The notes under the pieces are model-generated. The model was not told the DNA's origin and did not search any database. It saw only the letters and a list, made by a program, of their open reading frames with translations. Positions 50,929 through 59,499 of a stretch of DNA of 64,000 nt are shown in pieces. Position 1 is the stretch's first letter. Every line of letters starts with the position of its first letter. This stretch comes from an uncultured Alphaproteobacteria bacterium (GTDB taxonomy: Bacteria > Pseudomonadota > Alphaproteobacteria > RF32 > CAG-239). Where the stretch lies: positions 124,001-188,000 of the forward strand of contig CAKQRQ010000002.1 in the NCBI GenBank assembly GCA_934271465.1, given 5' to 3'. Both the position numbers and the translations under genes were made by a program.

Positions 50929-51270
50929 AAACAAATTTCGTTTCTTTTCCGTCATATTCGGGCTTGACCCGAATATCCAGGTTAAAATAATAAGCTTCTT
51001 TATTTGACCTAGACCTCCGGATCAAGTCCGAAAGTGACCATTTTATTATTTCCCCGTGTCTATTCCTCGGCTAACGCCTCGGACACTCGGTTGTTTTATT
51101 GCCTCCAGCCCAAAGCAAGCGCTCTACTCGCAGCCGGCGTTCCGGTCAGGCTGAGCTAAGTCCCGAAAATAAATTTCGTTTCTTTTCCGTCATATTCGGG
51201 CTTGACCCGAAAGTGACGCAATAACTCTTATCTACCCCGTTCGCAAAAAAATTGCAAGTCCCTTTTTAGT
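50929..51270. repeat. 342-base repeat mosaic between tRNA-Pro and hflX
   Basis: No gene. It holds a second REP-like palindrome (50949-50982, with AATAATAAGCTTCT after it as in copy 1), a related CTCCGGATCAAGTCCG stem near 51015-51030, a CTCGGCTAACGCCTCGG stretch, the tRNA-Pro fragment at 51109-51165 and a third, shortened palindrome (51187-51215). The flank after the fragment (AAATTTCGTTTCTTTTCCGT) repeats the flank of the intact tRNA. Confidence 0.8.
51109..51165 (-). pseudogene. tRNA-Pro 5'-half fragment with 19-base insertion in the D loop
   Basis: On the minus strand it reads CGGGACTTAGCTCAGCCTG, a 19-base insert, then GTAGAGCGCTTGCTTTGGG, so it equals tRNA-Pro from the 5' end to the anticodon apart from the insert. 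It lacks the 3' half and cannot form a tRNA. It lies 237 bases upstream of the intact gene. Confidence 0.88.
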
Positions 51271-52560
51271 CTATCCCTGATAATTTTCGATTCGCCCCTT
51301 GGCCGCCGTATCCAGACGCAGTTTCAACCGCACAGTCTCGCCGACAACACGTTTGGACACAATCTCGGCATTGGCATAAACAAAAGCCAATTTTTTTCCG
51401 TCCGACACTGGGACACTCAAGCTCATCTCTTCAAAACCGGCCGACAACCGTTCATCTAACAGCTTCAATAAAGCCTCTGTGCCCTCGCCTGTCAAAGCCG
51501 AAAGGCAAACCTCGCCTTTTTTGAGCTTGCGCAATACCTCGGCCTTTGCCTCGGGCAAAAGCAAATCCGCCTTGTTCAAAACCTCAATATACTTCGGCGA
51601 ATGTTCAAAATCCTTAAACCCGAGGCTTTCCAACACATCTAAAACATCTTTGCGCTGTTCTTTGGAGTGAGGCGACGCGGCGTCTCGGATATGAACCACA
51701 ATATCCGCCGACAAGACCTCCTCCAAAGTCGCCCTGAAAGACATAATCAGCTCATGCGGCAAATCCGAGATAAACCCGACCGTGTCCGATAAAATAACCT
51801 CTTTCCCCGACGGCAATTTGATTTTGCGCATGGACGGATCAAGCGTCGCAAACAGCAAATCTTTGGCAAAAACATGGCTCCCCGACAGGCTGTTGAACAA
51901 AGTCGACTTTCCGGCATTGGTATATCCCACAAACGCCGCTACCGGATAAGGCACTTTTTGCCGCGCGGCTCGCTGAATCTTCCGTGTTTGCTTGACCTTT
52001 TCCAAATCATGTTTGATTTTGAGGATTTTGTCATCAATCAGGCGCCTATCCAGCTCAATCTGCGTTTCGCCGGGGCCGCCCAAAAAGCCCGCGCCGCCGC
52101 GCTGCCGCTCAAGGTGCGTCCAACTGCGCACCAACCGGCTGCGTTGATAAGTCAAATGCGCCAACTCAACCTGAAGTTTGCCCTCTTTGGTCTGAGCCCG
52201 TTCGCCGAAAATCTCCAAAATCAGTGCCGTCCGGTCAATTACCTTAACTTGAAGCTTTTGCTCCAAATTGCGCTGCTGAATGGGCGTCAAAGACGTGTCA
52301 AACACTACAAGTTCAATATTTTTCTCGGCAATCTGCGCCAAAAGCCTGTCAATCACGCCCTGCCCGATAAGGGTCGACGGCTTGGCGGCGCGCACATTGA
52401 CAATCTCGCTGTAAACAACATCTAAGTTGATGGCCAATGCCAGCCCGCAAGCCTCTTTCAGTCGAGCCTCGGGCGCAAGCGCAATTTTCTGTCCGAAAAT
52501 CTCCGGAAAGATAACGGCGGCTTTGACCCTGTGTGATGTATCAAATGTAATGAAAGGCAA
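51271..52560 (-). CDS. hflX: GTPase HflX
   Basis: A 429 aa ribosome-splitting GTPase. It has the N-terminal HflX domain (VVFDTSLTPIQQRNLEQKL near 86), a coiled linker with GGPGETQIELDRR, then the GTPase domain: G1 GYTNAGKSTLFN near 207, G3 DTVGFISDLP near 253 and G4 NKAD near 328. It acts in heat and stress rescue of ribosomes. It follows hfq by eight bases, the usual proteobacterial pairing. Confidence 0.95.
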   Translation of the reverse strand: MPFITFDTSHRVKAAVIFPEIFGQKIALAPEARLKEACGLALAINLDVVYSEIVNVRAAKPSTLIGQGVIDRLLAQIAEKNIELVVFDTSLTPIQQRNLEQKLQVKVIDRTALILEIFGERAQTKEGKLQVELAHLTYQRSRLVRSWTHLERQRGGAGFLGGPGETQIELDRRLIDDKILKIKHDLEKVKQTRKIQRAARQKVPYPVAAFVGYTNAGKSTLFNSLSGSHVFAKDLLFATLDPSMRKIKLPSGKEVILSDTVGFISDLPHELIMSFRATLEEVLSADIVVHIRDAASPHSKEQRKDVLDVLESLGFKDFEHSPKYIEVLNKADLLLPEAKAEVLRKLKKGEVCLSALTGEGTEALLKLLDERLSAGFEEMSLSVPVSDGKKLAFVYANAEIVSKRVVGETVRLKLRLDTAAKGRIENYQG

Positions 52561-52568
52561 TTTCAGAC

Positions 52569-52784
52569 TTAAAGCTCAATAGCTTCGCCGGGCATAATCG
52601 TCGAAACAGCGTGTTTGTAAATCAACTGTGTGTGCCCGTCGCGGCGCAGCAAAAGTGTCGCCTCGTCAAACCAAGTAATAATACCCTGCAATTTGACGCC
52701 GTTAACCAAAAAAACGGTAACCGAGGCTTCGTCTTTTTTCAGTTTATCCAAAAAATTAGTTTCAATATCTCTGTTTGTGCTCAT
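52569..52784 (-). CDS. hfq: RNA chaperone Hfq
   Basis: A 71 aa Sm-like hexamer subunit that matches small RNAs to messages. It has Sm1 VTVFLVNGVKLQGIITWFDE and Sm2 LIYKHAVSTI (YKHAVST, common YKHAIST), with the DEATLLLRRDGH segment between. It is short, without the long acidic C-terminus of enteric Hfq, as usual in Alphaproteobacteria. It lies between trkA (75-base gap) and hflX. Confidence 0.96.
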   Translation of the reverse strand: MSTNRDIETNFLDKLKKDEASVTVFLVNGVKLQGIITWFDEATLLLRRDGHTQLIYKHAVSTIMPGEAIEL

Positions 52785-52859
52785 GGGTTTGTCCCTTTTT
52801 GTTGTTATTAAAGATAATGCGCTATTCTAATAATATTTTTTGCCCCGTGTCAAAGATTT

Positions 52860-54215
52860 TCAGCAAAAAATATGTTCGGCCTGTTTGATTGTGGCAGAAT
52901 CAACATAAACCAAAATCTTATCCTGAAGCTCCAATTTGGTCGTCGGGTCGGGATAAACCAGCCCGCTGTCGCGCAAAATGGCAAAAACGCGGCAGTTTTT
53001 AGGCAAATTCAGCTCGCCGATTTTTTTGGACAGACACGCCGATTCGCCCTCAACGCTCATTTCCCAAATCTCGCCCATGCCGCGAGCAACCGAATAAGCC
53101 TCGCCAATTTCAGACTTGCGGATTTCCTTGAGAATGCGGGAAATTGTAATGGCGCTGCGGTCGACCAAAATATTGTCCGTAATATGAAACATCAGATTAT
53201 TATAAGACGGCGTATTGATAACCGAGATGGTCGTTCCGACACCGTTTTTGGACGCCAAAAGCGACGCCAAAAGATTGTCTTTGTCATTATCGGTCAATGC
53301 AATAACGGCATCAGCGCGGGCAATATCCGCCTCTTTGAGAATAACATCGCTCATCATCTCGCCGTGAATCACGACAATATGGTTTAACTTGCGCGCAAAC
53401 TCCCGCGCCTTGTCCAAATCTTCTTCAATCAACCGGCAAGACACCACGCTGTCATCATGTTCTATTTCTTCGCCGAGATACTCGGCAATTTCGTTTCCGC
53501 CAAAAATCACCAACCGCTCGTTGGACGGTTTTTCCAGCCCAAAGGCGCTGATTGTGTTATAAACAAAGTCCGACTTGACCAACACATTGACCTGATCGCC
53601 GACAAGGAGCGTGTCATACATATCCGGAACAAAACTCCCGTTGTCACGGATAATATTGACAAACCCGATATCCATATCTTCCTGCCGCAACAGCTGAACC
53701 AGCGGAATATTAACCAGTGGGCAAGCCTCGTTAATATTGAGCGTCATAATCTGATAATCCCCGTCAAACACAGGCAAAATACCGGCGCACCCCGGATATT
53801 GCAAAATTTTCAAAATCTGCGCGGCAATGTCAATATCCGGCGAAATCAGCAAATCAATCGGCAAATGATTATCATTATAGAGCATTCCCCAAAGCGGATC
53901 CAAAAAAGTCCCGCTGTTAACGCTCGCAATTTTCTTAGGCACGTTAAACAGGCTGTATGCCAGCTGGCAGACAATCATATTCATCTCGTCATTGTCCGTC
54001 ACGGCCAAAATCATATCACATTCCTTGGCTCCGGCGCGTTCCAGCACATCAGGGTGCGACGGCTTACCCAAAACCGGCAGAATATCAAACTCTTTCGAGA
54101 TTTCATCTAAGCTGCGCCCGTCATCGTCAATCACGGTAATATCGTTGTTTCCTTTGACCAGATAGCTCACAATACTGCGCCCGATTTGTCCCGCGCCGCA
54201 AACAATGATTTTCAT
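52860..54215 (-). CDS. trkA: Trk potassium uptake regulatory protein TrkA
   Basis: A 451 aa cytoplasmic gating ring subunit for TrkH. Two tandem RCK units, each a Rossmann NAD-binding part (IIVCGAGQIGRSIVSYL at the start; RLVIFGGNEIAEYLGEE near 228) and a TrkA_C part. It starts three bases after the dusB stop. Its channel partner trkH lies 6 kb upstream on the same strand. Confidence 0.95.
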   Translation of the reverse strand: MKIIVCGAGQIGRSIVSYLVKGNNDITVIDDDGRSLDEISKEFDILPVLGKPSHPDVLERAGAKECDMILAVTDNDEMNMIVCQLAYSLFNVPKKIASVNSGTFLDPLWGMLYNDNHLPIDLLISPDIDIAAQILKILQYPGCAGILPVFDGDYQIMTLNINEACPLVNIPLVQLLRQEDMDIGFVNIIRDNGSFVPDMYDTLLVGDQVNVLVKSDFVYNTISAFGLEKPSNERLVIFGGNEIAEYLGEEIEHDDSVVSCRLIEEDLDKAREFARKLNHIVVIHGEMMSDVILKEADIARADAVIALTDNDKDNLLASLLASKNGVGTTISVINTPSYNNLMFHITDNILVDRSAITISRILKEIRKSEIGEAYSVARGMGEIWEMSVEGESACLSKKIGELNLPKNCRVFAILRDSGLVYPDPTTKLELQDKILVYVDSATIKQAEHIFC

Positions 54216-54218
54216 CGC

Positions 54219-55193
54219 CTAATCCTCCTCTTCCGCCCTGTCCGGCGTAAAAAATGCGTCAATCTCCCGCAAAGCCTCGGGCATCGTTTCCAAACGGACA
54301 TAAGTCTCCCTGAATTTGCGCGCATCTCTCAAGTTTTTGCAATACCAGCATACATATTTGCGCGACAAAGCCAGCGCCAATTTATCGCCGTAATAAGCCT
54401 CCAATCCTTTAATATGGGCAAGCAATGTCTTTTTAACAACATCAATCCCTATTTTCTGAGGCAAAATCCCGTGTTCCAAAAACTCGTGCGTCTGCGCAAT
54501 CAGCCACGGATGCCCCAACGCCGCGCGCCCGATCATCACGCCGTCGACGCCTGTTTGTTCAATCATTTCCTTTGCTTTTTGCGGCGAATTAATATCGCCG
54601 TTGCCCACAACCGGAATATCGACAGCCTGCTTAACGGCGGCAATGGCCTTCCAATCAGCCAAACCGGAATAAAAATCAGACCGCGTCCGTCCGTGCACTG
54701 TCAAATAAGCCGCCCCGCAGTCCGCGCACATTTTGGCAAACTCAACCGCATTGACGCTTGAATTATCCCAGCCTTTCCGAAATTTGACGCTGACCGGCAA
54801 AGACACGGCCTTTTTGACCGCCTTAATAATCTGCTCGGCCAACGGCATATCCGTCATCAGATACGAGCCCGATTTGTTAGACGTAATTTTTTTGACCGGA
54901 CAGCCCATATTCAAATCAATGGAATAAGCCCCTAATTCCTCGGCCAGCTGCGCCGAGTCGGCAAACAACTCCGGCGAATTGCCCACAAGCTGAACAACAA
55001 CCGGATAAGCCTCGTCCCGCACATCGGCAATCCGATAGGTCTTGGGATTTTTGCGCGACAAGGCATTAATCGCCACCATCTCCGAGACAATATTTCCCTC
55101 GCCGAACGAATGCACCAGCTGACGCATCGGCTTGTCGGTAATACCGGCCATCGGGGCTAAAAAAACCTTGCTTTTCAATCCGATAATCGACAT
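54219..55193 (-). CDS. dusB: tRNA-dihydrouridine synthase B
   Basis: A 324 aa FMN TIM-barrel enzyme (NifR3 family) that reduces uridines in the D loop. It has APMAGITDKPMRQLVHSFG at the N-terminus, the catalytic DLNMGCPVKKI near 100, VHGRTRSDFYSG near 168 and a C-terminal helical domain with CWYCKNLRDARKF. In most Alphaproteobacteria dusB is followed by ntrB-ntrC-ntrY-ntrX before trkA; here trkA follows directly. Confidence 0.94.
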   Translation of the reverse strand: MSIIGLKSKVFLAPMAGITDKPMRQLVHSFGEGNIVSEMVAINALSRKNPKTYRIADVRDEAYPVVVQLVGNSPELFADSAQLAEELGAYSIDLNMGCPVKKITSNKSGSYLMTDMPLAEQIIKAVKKAVSLPVSVKFRKGWDNSSVNAVEFAKMCADCGAAYLTVHGRTRSDFYSGLADWKAIAAVKQAVDIPVVGNGDINSPQKAKEMIEQTGVDGVMIGRAALGHPWLIAQTHEFLEHGILPQKIGIDVVKKTLLAHIKGLEAYYGDKLALALSRKYVCWYCKNLRDARKFRETYVRLETMPEALREIDAFFTPDRAEEED

Positions 55194-55200
55194 CTTGACC

Positions 55201-58200
55201 TTAGTTAAGTTTGTTCAAAGCCTTAGCCAAAACATAATACAGCCGCCCCAAATCAGCGCCGGAAATAACCGCCATCAAAGCCGCCGAATGTTCATGTGTT
55301 TTGGATTTTTCAACCAAAGTTTCAAACTCGCTCATATAAACATTAACCAATTTGCGCAATTCTTCATTTTTCTCAAACTCTTTGCGCAGAGCCGAAACTT
55401 GAGAATTGCTCATATTTTTGGCAATTGAGCGGATAAAGACCTGCGTATCGCCGTTATAAAACTTCTTCCACAAATCTTCTTCGTCTTTGGGGTTCAACAG
55501 ACGGTTCATATCCACCGACACATTTTCCAGCGACGCAATAATCTTGCCGGCGTCTTTCAGGAAAGTGTCAACTTTAACGTCTTTATAAGCAGCAGACAAG
55601 CCTTTCATAACCTTTTCAGCCTTGACGGCGCTGTCGTTGAGCGCTTTGACCTGCGTTGTCAAAGTGTCATTAAACCGGACGCTTTCTTTGACAATGGATT
55701 GTCCCTGAGACTCAAAAGATTTGCCCGCCTCAACCAAATTATCAATGCTTTTGGTAACCTTTTTGGCCGTATCTTCCGCCATGGCAGTCAAAGCCTCGGA
55801 CTGTTTGACAAACACATCTCCCGACGACAAAATCGTGTTGGAAATACGCTCGGCATTCGACGCGATTTCGTTAATCGATGCCCTGAGCTTATCGCCGGAT
55901 TTCTCCAAATGCGTGGCGCTCAACTTGGCCGCATCATCCATCTCCATACCCAGTTTTTTCAAATCGGCGCCAAGACTGCGAACCTTGTCATACGCGTCAT
56001 TCGCCCTGTCGGCCAACTGATTGGACGTGTCATTCAAAACCGTGTTAAAACAGTTAACCAGCTTTTTGGTATCTTCCGAAATCTTAACCATTTTGTCGCT
56101 CTGCGCCGAAATCAGATTGTTAATCTCGACAACGCCGGTTGAGGTTTCGGCCGTAATCGTGTTAAAACCGGCCAGATATTTTTCATACTCGTTAAAGACG
56201 CCGCCGATATTTTCAACCGAATGATAAATCGTCGTGTCCAAATCCTCGCTGCACTGGTTAAGCCGCAAACTCGTCTGGTCAATACTCTTGACGGAATCTT
56301 TGGCCGCTTTGTTAATGGCATCGCACGCTTTCAAAAGTCTGTCGCCCAACACATCAAATTCATAAGACAATTTGTTGGTCACATCAAAAATACCATTGGT
56401 GTTGTCTTTGAACAAAGCGTTGATTTCTTTCATCTTGGCCGCTGTGTCTACCGTCGCATCTGTCAAATATTTATACTGTTGCGACAAAGACGCCTCGCCC
56501 AAACGCGCCTGCGTGGCCAGGGTATTGACAACTTCCGAAATACTTTCCCTTTGAGTGCTGAGCATCTTGGAAATAATCTCTCCCTGAGACGACAATTTAA
56601 CGCCGGCATTTTCCATATATTTCGTCTGTTCACTAAGTTTTTGCCAAACCGCCTCATTACCTTTGTCCAAATCCAGTCGCAAGCTTTTCATTTTATCGGC
56701 ATTCTCGGACATTTCCGCCAAAGACTGTTTCATATTTTCTTTGATGGCACCTGCTGTTGCGTTAAAGTCCTGAACATGTTTGGCAACCTCTTCCGTCACG
56801 CTGCCGATTTTGGAAATAGCCAAATCGACCTGTTTTTCGGTCTTGGCATGACGTTCGGCCAAAAGTTTTTCAATATCACCAAGCTCTTTAACCGATTTTT
56901 GCGAATTGGCCATCACATTCTCGGCACGACGTCCGGTATCTTCCTCCAAAACAACCAAACGTGCAAAGAGTTTATCCGCGCTTTCCTCAATTCCGGTCAG
57001 CTGCGTTTTCAAAATCTCGGCCATCTTGTCGGTGTTTTCCGAAACCTTCTGGCTGTAGGCATAAAAATCAGCCTCTTGCTGCTTAAACAAAATATTGAGC
57101 ATCGCTACCTTGTCATCAAGCCCGCTGGCCGCCGCCGTTACATATTCGGCCGCCGTCTTGGACAATGTTTCAACCTGTCCGCCCTTAGCTTCAAGTTCTG
57201 CCAAAGATTTGCTCAAAACTTCTTCTGATGAGGCTGCCGTCGTATTAACCTTTTGCGCCTGTTCATCTAAAATTTGAGCGATAGTGTTGCTTTTATCCTC
57301 AACAGTTTGCGCCAAAGTTTCCATATTTTGAGATTGCTTCATCAAAACCGACTCAAACTGAGCAACCTTGGCCATTGTTCTGTTGGCCGATGTATCAAAT
57401 TGATTGGCTTGCTCTGCCAAATTATCGTTGATAGCCTTGCTCTTGTTAATCGCCTCATTGCATTGCCCGAGCATTTTGGCGATATTCGACTTTAACAATT
57501 CCAAAACGGAAACAGCGTCTTTTTCCAATCCGCCGGAAGCCTCGGACAATTCATCAATTTGACGTTTCAGTTCATTTTTAATCGTTTCAACCCGCGCCGC
57601 CGTATCCGTAATATACTTCTGTTGCTGCGCCAAAGAAGCCTCGCTGATTTGGCTTTGGGTCACAACAATTGACGATGTTTCTTTCATATCGGACGACTGT
57701 TTTTGCAGCAACGACGACACCTGATTAATTCTTTCGGACGTCTGCTCCGCCTGAACAAGCATATTTTCGGTTGAAGAGTTAATGGCCTTGTCCGCCTCTT
57801 TAAGCTGCGCCAGCCCTGCGGCGGTCTTTTCCTGCAAATCCTGATATTTTTTATTCAAAACATCTGTCAACTCAACGATTTTATCGCTGCTGTCCGCACT
57901 AATGCGCTCAAAATTCTGAGTTTTTTCAGTCAGCGCTTCCGTATAAGAAGTCAAATCATCATTAGCCGCGGCAACTTTTTCATTCAAGCAATCCGCTTTG
58001 TCCGCCAAGGCCTGTTCAACAGTCTGCATCGACGAAACGGCTCTGTCCGCAACGCCTGACAAGTTGGAAACCTGCATGGCAATGGCATCTTCCAAATTAG
58101 AGCTCCTGACCATCAGACGATCAAGTTCTTGAGCCACCAAATCACCGTGAGCGCTGAATTTTTTGTTAACGCCGTCGGCTTTCTCGTCCAAAACCTTAAC

Positions 58201-59373
58201 AAAGGCGGAAATATCCCGATTATGTTTAGCCAAAGCCGCATCAATTTTTTGAACTTGCGCCTCAACGGCATCATTAACATTGTTAATACCGCTTTTGAAA
58301 TTCGTGTTAATCAACCCGATATTGGCAACGGCCGATTTAGACAAAGCATCGGCCTTGTCTTTGGCCTCTTTAGAGGCCTCTTCCAAAACCAAATTAAGTT
58401 TTTGGATATGATTCTGCAAAACATCATCCATTGAAGCAATTTCTTTGGCAACCGTTGTTTTGGCCAAAGTGCAGTTTGTCATGGCCGTCTCGGCGATTTG
58501 CTGCAAAGAAGTTGTATGCCCGCTCAAAACCGTCTGCATATTTGACAAAGCATCATCGGCCTTTGTCACAAACCCTTTCAGATTTTCGTTAGTCTTAAGC
58601 ATTTCCGAAGCCGTTGAAGTCGTAACGGTCTTTAAGGCTGCGGCCGTTTCTTTCATCTCCTGCAAACGGGGAAGCATCTTGTCAAACAGGCCGTTCAAAG
58701 AAGATTCTATGCCATTTTCTTCTTCAACAAATTCCCGATTGATTTGCGCCAGATTTTGGCTGGATTCTTTGGCCTTGTTCAAAATATTTTCAAAATTGGC
58801 CATCAAAAAGCGAACGCCGTCGCTCAATTCGACAATTGTTTTGGAGGAATAAGTATCCAGTTTTGAAACCAATTTTGAAAAATCGTCCACATTGTCCTTA
58901 ATGGCATCTTTGATTTGGGAAGTCTGCTCATGCGCCAATTTGGAAACCTGCTGCAACTCAACAACCTGCGACCGAATAGCATCGGCCATGGCTTTGGCTG
59001 TCTGGGGAGCTCCGTCTTCAGGATAAACAAGCTGGTTCATATAAGCACGCAAAAATTTGGCTTCCTGCTTAAAAGACGATCCTCTGTCAATATACGCCAT
59101 CACAACCCATATAATGGCCAAAGGAAGCGTGACGCCGGCCAAAAAGCCGCCGAACTCGTCAGGCATCATCAAAAACAGGTTGGACCACCCGAAAAACTGC
59201 GTAATATAAATCAGCACAATTCCGAACCAAACCACGCTGACGCCAATCATCAGCTTGTGCAGATTGTTATTCAACCAGGATTGTTTTTCTTCAATTTCTA
59301 TCGGTGCGGCGTTTCGTTCATTCATAAACTGCGGCAAAACCGTTACTTTCCCTTTTGTCTCGGCATCAGACAT
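55201..59373 (-). CDS. Giant membrane-anchored coiled-coil protein
   Basis: A 1390 aa protein with two N-terminal membrane helices (about 40-60 and 74-94) joined by a short loop, followed by about 1250 residues of almost unbroken heptad-rich helix in the cytoplasm. The helix is built from loosely repeated blocks of the kind found in methyl-accepting proteins and apolipoprotein-like repeats (for example SSDMKETSSIVVTQSQISEA and ESISEVVNTLATQARLGEAS). The C-terminal 120 residues look globular (DTFLKDAGKIIASLENVSVD; KKFYNGDTQVFIRSIAKNM). No enzyme domain is visible. Caulobacter TipN has a similar plan (two spans plus coiled coil), so a polarity or chromosome/envelope scaffold is possible, but sequence kinship is not shown. 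Dus B follows after seven bases. Confidence 0.8.
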   Translation of the reverse strand: MSDAETKGKVTVLPQFMNERNAAPIEIEEKQSWLNNNLHKLMIGVSVVWFGIVLIYITQFFGWSNLFLMMPDEFGGFLAGVTLPLAIIWVVMAYIDRGSSFKQEAKFLRAYMNQLVYPEDGAPQTAKAMADAIRSQVVELQQVSKLAHEQTSQIKDAIKDNVDDFSKLVSKLDTYSSKTIVELSDGVRFLMANFENILNKAKESSQNLAQINREFVEEENGIESSLNGLFDKMLPRLQEMKETAAALKTVTTSTASEMLKTNENLKGFVTKADDALSNMQTVLSGHTTSLQQIAETAMTNCTLAKTTVAKEIASMDDVLQNHIQKLNLVLEEASKEAKDKADALSKSAVANIGLINTNFKSGINNVNDAVEAQVQKIDAALAKHNRDISAFVKVLDEKADGVNKKFSAHGDLVAQELDRLMVRSSNLEDAIAMQVSNLSGVADRAVSSMQTVEQALADKADCLNEKVAAANDDLTSYTEALTEKTQNFERISADSSDKIVELTDVLNKKYQDLQEKTAAGLAQLKEADKAINSSTENMLVQAEQTSERINQVSSLLQKQSSDMKETSSIVVTQSQISEASLAQQQKYITDTAARVETIKNELKRQIDELSEASGGLEKDAVSVLELLKSNIAKMLGQCNEAINKSKAINDNLAEQANQFDTSANRTMAKVAQFESVLMKQSQNMETLAQTVEDKSNTIAQILDEQAQKVNTTAASSEEVLSKSLAELEAKGGQVETLSKTAAEYVTAAASGLDDKVAMLNILFKQQEADFYAYSQKVSENTDKMAEILKTQLTGIEESADKLFARLVVLEEDTGRRAENVMANSQKSVKELGDIEKLLAERHAKTEKQVDLAISKIGSVTEEVAKHVQDFNATAGAIKENMKQSLAEMSENADKMKSLRLDLDKGNEAVWQKLSEQTKYMENAGVKLSSQGEIISKMLSTQRESISEVVNTLATQARLGEASLSQQYKYLTDATVDTAAKMKEINALFKDNTNGIFDVTNKLSYEFDVLGDRLLKACDAINKAAKDSVKSIDQTSLRLNQCSEDLDTTIYHSVENIGGVFNEYEKYLAGFNTITAETSTGVVEINNLISAQSDKMVKISEDTKKLVNCFNTVLNDTSNQLADRANDAYDKVRSLGADLKKLGMEMDDAAKLSATHLEKSGDKLRASINEIASNAERISNTILSSGDVFVKQSEALTAMAEDTAKKVTKSIDNLVEAGKSFESQGQSIVKESVRFNDTLTTQVKALNDSAVKAEKVMKGLSAAYKDVKVDTFLKDAGKIIASLENVSVDMNRLLNPKDEEDLWKKFYNGDTQVFIRSIAKNMSNSQVSALRKEFEKNEELRKLVNVYMSEFETLVEKSKTHEHSAALMAVISGADLGRLYYVLAKALNKLN

Positions 59374-59499
59374 CGGACATTATTCCCCATAAAAAATGTA
59401 ATTTCCCCAAGCTTAAAAAAGCTTAAGCCGTATTATAAGCATATTTTTTTAAATTGGAAATATTATCAGAAAAACGCCCGTGTTTATCCACAAGCAAAA

